A stretch of 24,646 nt of DNA from UBA11540 sp003445125 (GCA_937899435.1 CALBQG010000126.1:1-24646), one strand, 5' to 3'. Positions 1 to 8,158 are shown, counted from the first letter of the stretch. Made by a program: numbers and translations. Notes: a model not told the origin generated them from the sequence alone.

Positions 1-6
1 TTCCCT

Positions 7-36
7 TAGTACAAGTATTATACCATACTTGTCTAA
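7..36 (-). promoter_or_regulatory. Operator-like inverted repeat around a -10 box, for a gene beyond the left edge
   Basis: ACAAGTAT (11-18) and ATACTTGT (25-32) form a perfect 8-bp inverted repeat with a 6-bp spacer. Allowing one unpaired base, the arms extend to TTAG/CTAA (about 7-36). On the minus strand the centre contains TATAAT (22 to 17) preceded by TGG, an extended -10. No -35 is visible at 16-18 bp spacing. An AAGGGA ribosome-binding-like string lies at 2-7, which suggests a gene starting just outside the window. A repressor site covering the -10 is the simplest reading. A GntR/YtrA-like or other small autoregulator is only a guess. Confidence 0.5.
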
Positions 37-76
37 CAAATGGGGTGCAGTTCAAAATGCGGCGCGGGGGCTCGGT

Positions 77-1027
77 TTATTTTTTCAGAGATACGGCAAT
101 TTTGACTTTTTCCACGATGTTTTCGGCACAAAGACCGAATTTTTCCAACAACACCGCGGCAGGTCCGGAATATCCGAAACGGTCCTCTACGCCGATTTTT
201 ACCACCGGCACGGGACGTTCGGCGCAAACCGCACTGCAAACCGCTTCTCCCAATCCTCCGATGATGTTGTGCTCTTCCACAGTCACCAGCACCCCGGTTT
301 CCGCGGCACAGCGGCAGATCAGTTCCTTGTCCAGAGGCTTGATCGTGTGGATATTGACCACGCGGGCGTGAATCCCCTGTGCTTTGAGAAGATCGTGCGC
401 TTTGAGTGCTTCGTAAACCATCAGACCTGTGGCAACAATGGTCGCGTCGCTGCCTTCGCGCAGCACGACACCCTTGCCAAGCTCAAAATGATAGCTGCTT
501 TCGTCGTTGAACACGGGAACTGCCAGACGTCCGAAGCGCAGGTACATCGGTCCGACATATTCCACTGCCGCTTTGACGGCGGCTCTTGCTTCCACGTCGT
601 CTGCGGGGTTGACAATCACCATGCCGGGAATCGTGCGCATCAGCGCGATGTCCTCACAGCATTGGTGGGTAGCGCCGTCTTCCCCGACGGAAATTCCGGC
701 ATGGGTGGCGCCGATTTTGACATTGAGGTGCGGGTAACCGATCGAATTGCGGATAACTTCATACGCTCTTCCCGCGGCGAACATCGCAAAGGAACTGGCA
801 AACGGAATTTTCCCCGCCGCCGCCAGACCCGCGGCAACGCCCATCATGTTTCCTTCGGCAATGCCGCAGTCAATGAACCGTTCGGGGCAGGCTTTTTTGA
901 AAATACCGGTTTTGGTGGCAGCGGCAAGATCCGCATCCAGCACCACCAGGTTTTCATATTCGGAAGAAAGCGCGGCAAGGGCTTTGCCGTAGCTTTCACG
1001 CGTGGCGATTTTTAATGTTTCAGACAT
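77..1027 (-). CDS. Transketolase, C-terminal subunit (split type)
   Basis: This is the pyrimidine-binding and C-terminal half of a two-subunit transketolase, acting in the cytoplasm in the non-oxidative pentose phosphate pathway. It transfers two-carbon ketol units using thiamine diphosphate (TPP). The 316 residues match this subunit's usual size. CGIAEGN (residues 54-60) holds the likely TPP-activating glutamate E58, followed by an FASSFAMFAAGRAYE segment. A VEEHNIIGGLGEAV motif lies in the C-terminal domain. The start ATG sits 4 bases after the stop of the N-terminal subunit gene, with AAGGAG overlapping that stop, so the two halves should be made together. It is the last gene of the sepF-led run. 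I see no convincing terminator between its stop and the left edge. A related two-subunit TPP enzyme (such as DXS-like or a pyruvate dehydrogenase E1) is less likely, given the partner gene. Confidence 0.93.
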   Translation of the reverse strand: MSETLKIATRESYGKALAALSSEYENLVVLDADLAAATKTGIFKKACPERFIDCGIAEGNMMGVAAGLAAAGKIPFASSFAMFAAGRAYEVIRNSIGYPHLNVKIGATHAGISVGEDGATHQCCEDIALMRTIPGMVIVNPADDVEARAAVKAAVEYVGPMYLRFGRLAVPVFNDESSYHFELGKGVVLREGSDATIVATGLMVYEALKAHDLLKAQGIHARVVNIHTIKPLDKELICRCAAETGVLVTVEEHNIIGGLGEAVCSAVCAERPVPVVKIGVEDRFGYSGPAAVLLEKFGLCAENIVEKVKIAVSLKK

Positions 1028-1031
1028 ACCG

Positions 1032-1874
1032 TTACTCCTTTATCGAATTCAGGATGGCGTTGAGGTCGTTCATGGCGATCTGATACTGCTCCTCGTTCGG
1101 CGCGGCACCGTGCCACTCCACGCGATCTTCCATGAAGGTGACATCCTTGCCTTTGGTGGAAAGGGAAATGATCGCGGTCGGTTTTCCTTTTACCGTTTTT
1201 GCTTCCTCATAAGCGGCTTCGATTTCGTCGAAGTTATGACCGTTGATGACGATCACATGGAATCCGAACGCGCGAAATTTTTCATCGATCGGGTAAGGAG
1301 AACAAACCTCGGAGATTTTTCCGTCAATCTGCAAGCCATTGTTGTCGATCAGCAGACAGAGGTTGTCAAGCTTGCGGTGCGCGGCAAACATTGCTGCCTC
1401 CCAGACCTGACCTTCCTCAATTTCACCGTCGCCGAGAATGGCGTACACACGGTAGTCACGGTCGGAAAGCTTACCTGCCAGTGCCATGCCGCAGGCGGCG
1501 GAAACGCCCTGTCCGAGCGAACCGGTGGACATATCCACACCGGGAGTGCCTTTCATGTCAGGGTGTCCCTGAAGCATTGCTCCGGGATGGCGCAGGGTTT
1601 TGAGCTCGTCCCACGAAAAATATCCCCGCAGCGCGAGTGCGGCGTAAAGCGCGGGCGCGCAGTGCCCCTTGGAGAGAACAAAACGGTCGCGGCCGTCCCA
1701 TTTGGGATTTTTCGGATCGAGGCGCATTTCCTTAAAATACAGATATGCCAGCACATCGGCGATGGAAAGTGAACCGCCCGGATGACCGGACTTTGCGTGA
1801 AAGGTTCCTTCAATCACACCCATGCGAATGCGGCAAGCCTTTTCGGCAAGCTCTCTTTTCAAGTTTTCTTGCAT
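1032..1874 (-). CDS. Transketolase, N-terminal subunit (split type)
   Basis: This is the TPP diphosphate-binding half of the split transketolase, partner of the next gene downstream. The 280 residues contain the SGHPGGS motif (29-35). The TPP/Mg2+ motif begins at GDGEIEEGQ (GDG at 148-150) and ends at the NN pair (178-179). HCAPALYA and STGSLGQG segments are also typical of transketolases. The ATG follows the stop of the pseudouridine synthase gene by one base. Its ribosome site CAGGAGG lies inside that gene's last codons, so translation is probably coupled. The split arrangement is common in Clostridia and Archaea, whereas many other bacteria carry a single chain of about 660 residues. Nothing in the sequence explains why a pentose phosphate enzyme ends a division/translation operon. 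Confidence 0.94.
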   Translation of the reverse strand: MQENLKRELAEKACRIRMGVIEGTFHAKSGHPGGSLSIADVLAYLYFKEMRLDPKNPKWDGRDRFVLSKGHCAPALYAALALRGYFSWDELKTLRHPGAMLQGHPDMKGTPGVDMSTGSLGQGVSAACGMALAGKLSDRDYRVYAILGDGEIEEGQVWEAAMFAAHRKLDNLCLLIDNNGLQIDGKISEVCSPYPIDEKFRAFGFHVIVINGHNFDEIEAAYEEAKTVKGKPTAIISLSTKGKDVTFMEDRVEWHGAAPNEEQYQIAMNDLNAILNSIKE

Positions 1875-1875
1875 G

Positions 1876-2802
1876 TTAATCCTCCTGAGGTTTCTTCAGT
1901 TTGTCTAAAAACTCCACAAAATACCCCGGCAAGGGGCTTGTAAACTCCATATACTGTCCGCTGATCGGATGAACGAAACCGATAGTGCGGGCGTGCAGAC
2001 ATTGACCGTCCAGTTCTTTGATGACCTTTTTCGGTCCGTACACCGCATCACCCGCCACGGGGTGACCGAGATACGCCATGTGTACGCGAATCTGATGCGT
2101 GCGTCCGGTTTCCAGCTTCAGCCGCAGATGTGTGAAGCCCTGATAACGGGCAAGTACTTCGTAATGAGTCACCGCGCGTTTGGAATTTTTGTCGGTCACG
2201 CACATTTTTTTGCGGTCGGTCGGGTGCCGTCCGATCGGGGCGTCCACCGTGCCGCTGTCGTTTTTGAGGTTGCCGTAAACCACGGCTTCGTAACAGCGTG
2301 TAAAGCTGTGTTCCTTGATTTGGGCGGCAAGTCCGAGGTGAGCCGCGTCGGTTTTTGCCACAATCAGCAGACCGCTGGTCTGTTTGTCGATGCGGTGGAC
2401 AATTCCCGGACGCAGCACACCGTTGATCCCCGAAAGGGAATCCTTGCAGTGTGCCATCAGTGCGTTCACAAGGGTGCCTTCGCTGTGACCGGCGGCAGGA
2501 TGCACCACCATGCCCTTCGGCTTGTTGACGACCAGCAGATCCCCATCTTCATAGACGATGTCCAGCGAGATGTCCTGCGCCTGCACGTCCAGCGGCTTCG
2601 GCGGTTCCACGGTCAGAACCACCATGTCTCCGCATTTGGGTTTATAGTTCTTGGAGACGGGCTTTCCGCAGACGAAAACCTTTCCGTCGTCGATCAGTTT
2701 CTGCACCGCCGAGCGCGTCAGACCGCTTTTTTCAGAGAGGAGCTTGTCCAACCGTTCGCCGCCCGCATCCTCAATCACAAAGGTCTGTTCTTTATTCGTC
2801 AT
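1876..2802 (-). CDS. RluA-family rRNA pseudouridine synthase
   Basis: This enzyme converts specific uridines to pseudouridine, most likely in 23S rRNA. It has 308 residues. An S4 RNA-binding domain lies at about 17-65 (GERLDKLLSEKSGLTRSAVQ onward), followed by the catalytic domain. The HRIDKQTSG motif carries the catalytic aspartate D139; the family usually shows HRLDKDTSG. It resembles RluD and B. subtilis YlyB, and the position directly after lspA matches ylyB. The exact target uridines cannot be read from the sequence. The start overlaps the end of lspA by 11 bases and has only a weak ribosome site, so coupling to lspA translation is likely. Confidence 0.93.
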   Translation of the reverse strand: MTNKEQTFVIEDAGGERLDKLLSEKSGLTRSAVQKLIDDGKVFVCGKPVSKNYKPKCGDMVVLTVEPPKPLDVQAQDISLDIVYEDGDLLVVNKPKGMVVHPAAGHSEGTLVNALMAHCKDSLSGINGVLRPGIVHRIDKQTSGLLIVAKTDAAHLGLAAQIKEHSFTRCYEAVVYGNLKNDSGTVDAPIGRHPTDRKKMCVTDKNSKRAVTHYEVLARYQGFTHLRLKLETGRTHQIRVHMAYLGHPVAGDAVYGPKKVIKELDGQCLHARTIGFVHPISGQYMEFTSPLPGYFVEFLDKLKKPQED

Positions 2803-3301
2803 GGCTCTGTTTGCGCGCGCGGAAGTCGTCGATCAGAATGTACAGAACCAACAGCACGCCGCCGATCGTGATGCAGCAGTCCGCAAGGTTGAATACGGGA
2901 AAGTTGAAAAACTTCACCTGGAGATAGTCAATGACGAATTTGTCGGAATTGATAGCAGTAAGCGGTGTTCTTCCGAACACATTGATCCGATCGATCAGAT
3001 TGCCGACGCCGCCGGCAATGATGAGCATGGCGGACCACAGCATCCATCCGTTTTTTATTTTTTTGCGGATCAGATAGCCGACAATCAGGGCAATCACCAC
3101 AATCGGCATGGCGATCAGATACCAGGTGGCGCCCTTGAAAATACCCCAGGCGGCGCCCGGATTTTCCACGTAGGTCAGACTGAACACGCCGGGAATCACC
3201 GAAATTGTCCCCACGGCGGCAAGTACATTGTATGCCCAGATTTTTATCAGTTGATCGGCGACCACGAGGAGAATGCCGATCAGGGTTACCGTCAATATCA
3301 T
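2792..3301 (-). CDS. lspA: Lipoprotein signal peptidase (signal peptidase II)
   Basis: This integral membrane aspartyl protease cleaves the signal peptide from diacylglyceryl-modified prolipoproteins. The chosen ATG gives 169 residues, close to the family norm. Four hydrophobic segments are visible, at about 3-19, 60-78, 86-102 and 143-158. The catalytic aspartates are D104 in GNLIDRI and D141 in FNLADCC. ENPGAAWG (46-53) is another conserved block. The start is fixed by GGAGG four bases upstream; a TTG and an ATG further upstream (3319, 3316) have no ribosome site. It lies downstream of ileS, with a strong hairpin in the gap, and overlaps the next gene by 11 bases. The ileS-lspA-rluA-type order recurs in many bacteria. 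Confidence 0.95.
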   Translation of the reverse strand: MILTVTLIGILLVVADQLIKIWAYNVLAAVGTISVIPGVFSLTYVENPGAAWGIFKGATWYLIAMPIVVIALIVGYLIRKKIKNGWMLWSAMLIIAGGVGNLIDRINVFGRTPLTAINSDKFVIDYLQVKFFNFPVFNLADCCITIGGVLLVLYILIDDFRARKQSHDE

Positions 3302-3305
3302 AGTT

Positions 3306-3310
3306 CCTCC
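3306..3310 (-). promoter_or_regulatory. Ribosome binding site selecting the lspA start
   Basis: GGAGG on the minus strand lies 4 bases before ATG 3301. It supports that start over the TTG at 3319 and the ATG at 3316, which lack such a site. Confidence 0.75.
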
Positions 3311-3320
3311 GAACATCAAT

Positions 3321-3346
3321 AAGGGTAGACCGAAAGGCCTACCCTT
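3321..3346 (-). other. Intercistronic hairpin between ileS and lspA
   Basis: An 11-bp stem (3321-3331 with 3336-3346, one G-U pair on the transcript) closes a 4-base loop, UUUC on the minus strand. It begins 6 bases after the ileS stop. The bases that follow (ATTGATG) are not a U-run, so a full intrinsic terminator is unlikely. It may protect or process the mRNA, or lower lspA expression relative to ileS. Confidence 0.6.
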
Positions 3347-3352
3347 TAAGAT

Positions 3353-6145
3353 TTATTTCAGGATATCGGCACAGCGTTTGCACAGCGTCGGATGCTCCGG
3401 AACGGAACCGACGGTGTGGCTGTACATCCAGCAGCGTTCGCACTTTTCGCCTTCAGCGCGGGAGATCGTAATCTGCGGCTCGCCGGCTTCGGCATTCTGT
3501 GCCTGACCGCGGACGAGCTTGACCTGAGAAACGATGAACGCCTGTGCGAGGCAGTCGGAAACGGAAGAAACAAAATCGTACAACTCGCCGTCACAGGTCA
3601 GCGTGACGCAGGCTTCCAGCGATTTTCCGATGCTCTTGTCGGCACGGGCAGCTTCCAGTGCTTTGTTCACGGTGTCGCGCAGAGCATGGATGCGATCCCA
3701 TTTCGCGCGGAACGCGTCGTCAAAGGAGCGGGAAGAAGCCTTGTCGATTTCATTGAGAATCACCGAACGGGCATCCATGTCCTTGGTTTTCGGAATGTAG
3801 CCCCAGATTTCCTCCGCCGTGAAGGATAGAATCGGTGCGATGAGCTTGGTCAGACTGACAAGAATGTGATATACCGTCGTCTGAGCGGCGCGTCGGGTCA
3901 AAGAGTCGGTTTTTTCGACGTACAGACGGTCTTTCAGAACATCCAGATAGAAGTTGGACATATCCAGCACGCAGAAATTGTGGATGGTGTGGAAAACAAT
4001 GTGGTAGTCGAAGGCTTCGTAGGCTTCGTTGACTTCCTTTGTAATGTCGTCCAGCCGCATCAGCGCCCATTTGTCCATTTCTTCCAATTGATCGTAAGAA
4101 ACCGCGTCGGTGTTCGGATCAAAATCCGAAATGGTACCGAGGATGAAACGTGCGGTGTTGCGGATCTTGCGGTACTGTTCGGAAAGCTGCTTGAGAATGT
4201 CTTTGGAAATCTTGATGTCGGCGTGATAGTCGGAGGAAGCCACCCACAGGCGGAGAATGTCCGCACCGTATTCATTGATGATGTCCTCCGGCGCGATGCC
4301 GTTGCCGAGAGATTTGGACATTTTTCTGCCTTCTCCGTCCACAACCCAACCGTGGGTACAAACGGCTTTGTACGGAGCTTGTCCGCGCCATGCGACCGAG
4401 GTCAGCAGGGAGGACTGGAACCATCCGCGGTACTGGTCGTTTCCTTCCAGATACAGATCGCAGGGCCATTTCAGATCGGGACGCTGATCAAGGACTGCCG
4501 CATGGGTGCAGCCGGAATCAAACCAAACGTCCATGATGTCGGTTTCTTTGGTGAAGTGCTTACCGCCGCAGTGCGGGCAGGTGAAGTCCTTCGGCAGAAT
4601 CTGCTCTGCCGACTCAGTATACCAGGCGTCGGAGCCTTTCTCGCGGAAAAGCTCGGAAACCGCATGGATGGAATCGTCGTTGACGACGTATTTTCCGCAG
4701 TCCTTGCAATAGAAAATCGGGATCGGGACACCCCAGGTACGCTGTCTGGAAATGCACCAGTCGCTGCGGTCACGGATCATGCCGGTGATGCGGTCTTCGC
4801 CCCAGTCCGGAATCCATTTCACGCTCTTGACCGCTTCAATGGCTTGCTCCTTGAACCCGTCCACAGAGCAGAACCACTGCTGAGTCGCGCGGAAAATCAC
4901 CGGATCCTTGCAGCGCCAGCAGTGCGGATATTGGTGGATAATCTTCTGAATTGCCAAAAGATTTCCGCTGTCCTCCAGCGCCTGCGCAATGGCTTTGTTG
5001 GCGTCGTTTGTGGTCAGTCCCGCAAAAGGACCGGCTTCCTCGGTCAGCTTACCCTCGCTGTCCACGGGAACAACGATCGGAAGCTCTTTATAGTTCTGCA
5101 CACAGACTTCAAAGTCCTCGATACCGTGTCCAGGTGCGGTGTGGACACAGCCGGTGCCGCTTTCAAGAGTGACGTGGTCGCCGAGAATGACCAGCGATTC
5201 GCGGTCAATGAAGGGATGTTGGCAGGTGATGTATTCCAGCTCGCTTCCCTTGATCGAGCCGATCAGCTCGTAATCGGTGATTTTTGCCGCTTTCATGGCA
5301 GCGTCGGCAAGTTCTCTTGCCATGACATAGTACTCTCCGTTTGTCTTGACCAGGCAGTAGTCATACTCCGGTCCCAGGCAGATGGCGACATTGGCGGGCA
5401 GAGTCCAGGTGGTGGTGGTCCAGATCACAAAGTACGTCTTGGACACATCGGCACCCATTTTTTTAAGCACGCCGTGCACATCGTTCTTGACTGCGAATTT
5501 GACATAGATGGAATAGCACGGATCCTCCGCGTATTCAATCTCCGCTTCCGCCAGCGCCGTGCCGCAGTGCGGGCACCAGTAAACGGGCTTCAGTCCTTTA
5601 TAGATATAGCCTTTTTTCGCCATCTCACCGAAAACTTCGATCTGGCGGGCTTCAAATTCGGGTTTAAGCGTCAGATAAGGATTGTCAAAATCGCCCCAGA
5701 CGCCGAGACGTTTGAACTGGGTTCGCTGATTGTCCACATAGGACAGGGCAAACTCGCGGCAGATTTTGCGCAGCTCCACCGGGGACATGGAGGTTTTTCC
5801 GTTTCCGATGCCGGCTTTTTTCATTGCCTTCAATTCGATCGGAAGACCGTGGGTGTCCCAGCCGGGTACATAGTTGGACTGGTATCCGGACATATTCTTA
5901 TATTTGACGATAATGTCTTTCAGCACCTTGTTGAGCGCGGTGCCGAGGTGAATGTCGCCGTTGGCATAGGGAGGACCGTCATGCAGTATATAGGTCGGTT
6001 TTCCCTCGTTTTTGCGGATCAATTCTTTGTAAAGATGCTCCGTTTCCCATTTTTCGAGCATGGCAGGCTCTTTTTGCGGAAGACCTGCACGCATCGGAAA
6101 GTCGGTGGTCGGAAGATTCAGAGTCTGATTGTAATCCTGCGCCAT
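3353..6145 (-). CDS. ileS: Isoleucyl-tRNA synthetase
   Basis: This class I aminoacyl-tRNA synthetase charges tRNA-Ile in the cytoplasm. It has 930 residues, normal for the bacterial form. The HIGH-type motif is HLGT (66-69) after the PPYANGD block, and the KMSKS motif is at 608-612. A large editing (CP1) domain lies between them. The C-terminal zinc-binding site is complete: C902, C905, C922 and C925. A further CPHCG pair lies in the CP1 region. This is the ordinary bacterial type and not the eukaryote-like mupirocin-resistant form. The ATG follows divIVA by 22 bases with AAGGAG 11 bases upstream. That gap is far too short for a T-box leader, so it must be expressed from the division-cluster promoter or an unseen internal one. 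Confidence 0.97.
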   Translation of the reverse strand: MAQDYNQTLNLPTTDFPMRAGLPQKEPAMLEKWETEHLYKELIRKNEGKPTYILHDGPPYANGDIHLGTALNKVLKDIIVKYKNMSGYQSNYVPGWDTHGLPIELKAMKKAGIGNGKTSMSPVELRKICREFALSYVDNQRTQFKRLGVWGDFDNPYLTLKPEFEARQIEVFGEMAKKGYIYKGLKPVYWCPHCGTALAEAEIEYAEDPCYSIYVKFAVKNDVHGVLKKMGADVSKTYFVIWTTTTWTLPANVAICLGPEYDYCLVKTNGEYYVMARELADAAMKAAKITDYELIGSIKGSELEYITCQHPFIDRESLVILGDHVTLESGTGCVHTAPGHGIEDFEVCVQNYKELPIVVPVDSEGKLTEEAGPFAGLTTNDANKAIAQALEDSGNLLAIQKIIHQYPHCWRCKDPVIFRATQQWFCSVDGFKEQAIEAVKSVKWIPDWGEDRITGMIRDRSDWCISRQRTWGVPIPIFYCKDCGKYVVNDDSIHAVSELFREKGSDAWYTESAEQILPKDFTCPHCGGKHFTKETDIMDVWFDSGCTHAAVLDQRPDLKWPCDLYLEGNDQYRGWFQSSLLTSVAWRGQAPYKAVCTHGWVVDGEGRKMSKSLGNGIAPEDIINEYGADILRLWVASSDYHADIKISKDILKQLSEQYRKIRNTARFILGTISDFDPNTDAVSYDQLEEMDKWALMRLDDITKEVNEAYEAFDYHIVFHTIHNFCVLDMSNFYLDVLKDRLYVEKTDSLTRRAAQTTVYHILVSLTKLIAPILSFTAEEIWGYIPKTKDMDARSVILNEIDKASSRSFDDAFRAKWDRIHALRDTVNKALEAARADKSIGKSLEACVTLTCDGELYDFVSSVSDCLAQAFIVSQVKLVRGQAQNAEAGEPQITISRAEGEKCERCWMYSHTVGSVPEHPTLCKRCADILK

Positions 6146-6167
6146 GGTATGATGATCTCCTTAAAAG

Positions 6168-6869
6168 TTATTTGCGAGAATATTTTCCGTTGCGCTTCAC
6201 TTCATAGTCCTCACCGAACTGAAGCGGACCGAATTTGGACTTAGGCGTTTCCGGTTCATCGGATTCGGGCATTGCTTTGGGGGTAAATCCCAAAGCATTG
6301 CTCTTTTCCTCCGTCTCGGGTGCGTCTGCTTCCTCCACGACCTCTACAACGGTTTCCGTCACCGGTTCAGCCGCGGGTTCGGGTTGCTCTGCGGGCGTTT
6401 CCTGCGGCTTTTCCGCGGGCTCTTCATAGTCGGGAAGCGCGCTGATCAGTTCAATGTGCGTCTTATACAAAGACATCAGCCGTGTTTTGAAGCCGGACAC
6501 CTCGCGCTGCATTTTCGTCAGTGCGATCTGCTCGCCTTCCAGCTTTTTCTGAGCGCTTTCCACGATTTTCTCCGCTTTGGCGGAAGCGTCTTTGATGATG
6601 ACATCGGCTTTGTTCTTGGATTCCTTCAAAAGCGAATCGCCGAGACGCTGAGCGGTGAGGAGGGTGTCGCGCAGACTGTCTTCCTGCTCACGGTATTCCT
6701 GAACCTTTTCGGCAAGAATCTGAATTTTCTTTTGCAGCTGTTTGTTTTCCTCTACGACAGCAGAATATGCCTCGGAAACCTCAAAGAGAAACGTATCCAC
6801 GGATTCGGGCTTATAGCCGAACGCCGCCTTTTCAAATTTTTTCTCGTTTATTTCATTCACGGAAAACAT
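6168..6869 (-). CDS. divIVA: DivIVA-family polar/septal scaffold protein
   Basis: DivIVA proteins bind curved membrane at septa and poles and recruit other factors. The N-terminal domain occupies about residues 1-60, beginning FSVNEINEKKFEKAAFGY and leading into a long coiled coil (about 30-145). Then comes an acidic, Pro/Glu/Val-rich disordered segment (about 148-195). A C-terminal tail reads KFGPLQFGEDYEVKR near residue 213; I believe similar tails occur in clostridial DivIVA proteins, but this is from memory. The gene has 233 codons. It starts 15 bases after ylmH with a strong GGGGAGG site and is followed by ileS, the classic order. The specific partner proteins cannot be inferred. Confidence 0.93.
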   Translation of the reverse strand: MFSVNEINEKKFEKAAFGYKPESVDTFLFEVSEAYSAVVEENKQLQKKIQILAEKVQEYREQEDSLRDTLLTAQRLGDSLLKESKNKADVIIKDASAKAEKIVESAQKKLEGEQIALTKMQREVSGFKTRLMSLYKTHIELISALPDYEEPAEKPQETPAEQPEPAAEPVTETVVEVVEEADAPETEEKSNALGFTPKAMPESDEPETPKSKFGPLQFGEDYEVKRNGKYSRK

Positions 6870-6884
6870 AAACGAAACCTCCCC

Positions 6885-7649
6885 TTACAGATATTTTTTA
6901 ACGGTAATACGCCATTTGCCTTTTTTGGTCAGATCGCCCACCTGATCCAGTAAAAACCGCCCGTATCCGCGCACGGACAGCAGATCTTTTTCATGAAGCA
7001 GCCGGGAACCCTCCGTCGCCTCCATGTGATGAATACTGACATTTTTCGCACGGATGAGCGCAAGAGATTTTTCACGGCTGAGCCCTGTCAGAAAGGAAAG
7101 CACACAATCCAACCGCAGGGAAGAAACCGTGCCGGAAAGATCTTCAAATTGTTGTTCAAAAGCAGAAAGGTCGCACGGACCCACGGAGATTTTCACGCCG
7201 ACACGCCCGATTTTTCGGACATCGTTTACAATCATCCGTGCCACGTTTTCGGTGGTGAAAACTATGGCTTGTCCTTCGCATACCAGAATGTCTCCGACCG
7301 TTTTGCGTTTGATTCCGAGCGCCATCAGACTGCCCAGAAAGTCCCGATGAGTGAGCACATCGCAGGTACGAAAGGAAAAGTGACAGCAGCGCACGGGAGA
7401 ATCGGCACGTTCCTCCTCGGAAAACCAGGAAGGGTACATACACAAAAACACCCGTCCGGCATCGGGATATCCGCCGTCAAAACGGTAGTCAAAAAAGCGG
7501 ATTTCCCGCAGGGCTTCTTCTGCCAATGCCCGTTGATGCTCGTCAAGAAAGCCGATGAATTTTGCGGCAGCTTGCCTGTCGCAGTCCTCGGCAAAATCAC
7601 AAAGGCGGGCAAGAAGAATTTCCTCCTGCCCGGTGAGATCCTGTCTCAA
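6885..7649 (-). CDS. ylmH: YlmH-family S4-domain RNA-binding protein
   Basis: A 254-residue protein with an S4 RNA-binding domain near the C-terminus (about 177-240, beginning RLDCVLSFLTGLSREKS). The N-terminal two thirds match the YlmH family (SLMALGIKRKTVGDILV). YlmH is linked to the 50S subunit and nascent-chain rescue in B. subtilis, and the gene sits in the division cluster of most Firmicutes. The start is a TTG whose last two bases overlap the sepF stop (TTGA), with a GGGG string 7 bases upstream. This implies coupling to sepF. The ylmG gene usually found between sepF and ylmH is absent. No other good start lies nearby, so the TTG is favoured. Confidence 0.9.
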   Translation of the reverse strand: MRQDLTGQEEILLARLCDFAEDCDRQAAAKFIGFLDEHQRALAEEALREIRFFDYRFDGGYPDAGRVFLCMYPSWFSEEERADSPVRCCHFSFRTCDVLTHRDFLGSLMALGIKRKTVGDILVCEGQAIVFTTENVARMIVNDVRKIGRVGVKISVGPCDLSAFEQQFEDLSGTVSSLRLDCVLSFLTGLSREKSLALIRAKNVSIHHMEATEGSRLLHEKDLLSVRGYGRFLLDQVGDLTKKGKWRITVKKYL

Positions 7650-8086
7650 AAATAAACCCCGTTGCTTTCCAGCTCGTCCATCAGTTCGCCCATCAAATCC
7701 ACATTAAACGGAGTGATCATGTAGGTGCTGTTGGCAACGCGCTTGATCTGTCCGTCGTTGGCATATGCCACACCGCTGAGAAAATCCAGCAGACGGCGGG
7801 ACAATTCTTTGTTGGCGGCTTCCAGATTCAAAACTACCGTTTTTTTGGCGTTCAGATGATCGGCAATTGCGGTCGCTTCATCAAAGCGTTCCGGCTTGAC
7901 CAGCACCACCTGCAATTGTGTCGTAGCATTGATGTTAACCACTTTGTTATTTTTCTTGTTGGATTCTACGGGAATCGGTGCTTTTTCGGAGTCGGGGGAT
8001 TTCGAGAGGATGTCAACGTTCTCCTCAATCTCATCCTCGTCGGAAGTGCCGAACAGCATTTTGCCCAAATTCTTAGGAAAGCTCAT
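7646..8086 (-). CDS. sepF: Cell division protein SepF
   Basis: SepF forms rings that bundle FtsZ and tethers the Z-ring to the membrane. The chosen start gives 146 residues. MSFPKNLGKMLFG at the N-terminus is a short amphipathic membrane-targeting helix. A variable acidic linker follows (about 14-55). The conserved SepF core (about 58-145) carries LQVVLVKPERFDEA, TVVLNLEAANKELSRRLLDFLSG and YMITPFNVDL. The ATG at 8086 is preceded by AAGGAG at 9 bases, so the in-frame TTG (8116) and ATG (8110, 8095) further upstream are rejected. It is the first gene after a good promoter and heads the run down to transketolase. Confidence 0.94.
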   Translation of the reverse strand: MSFPKNLGKMLFGTSDEDEIEENVDILSKSPDSEKAPIPVESNKKNNKVVNINATTQLQVVLVKPERFDEATAIADHLNAKKTVVLNLEAANKELSRRLLDFLSGVAYANDGQIKRVANSTYMITPFNVDLMGELMDELESNGVYF

Positions 8087-8095
8087 GGTATACAT

Positions 8096-8101
8096 CTCCT
8101 T
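8096..8101 (-). promoter_or_regulatory. Ribosome binding site selecting the sepF start
   Basis: AAGGAG on the minus strand ends 9 bases before ATG 8086. This fixes sepF at 146 codons and removes a 10-residue N-terminal extension that has no ribosome site of its own. Confidence 0.8.
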
Positions 8102-8158
8102 AATATTCATTCTCAATCATGATGCAAAATTCAAAGGGGGTAAAAAATCCACAGATAT

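Noticed and set aside
3866..6244. A 792-codon open frame on the plus strand, antisense to ileS
   Set aside because: It lies opposite a fully conserved gene, its translation shows no recognisable domain, and similar long antisense frames occur opposite clpB, miaB, purB and mutS. They reflect the codon choice of the real genes, which rarely use TTA, CTA and TCA.
8145..8153. DnaA-box-like AAATCCACA in the sepF leader
   Set aside because: Single copy with two mismatches to TTATCCACA and no cluster or unwinding region; expected by chance in AT-rich DNA.
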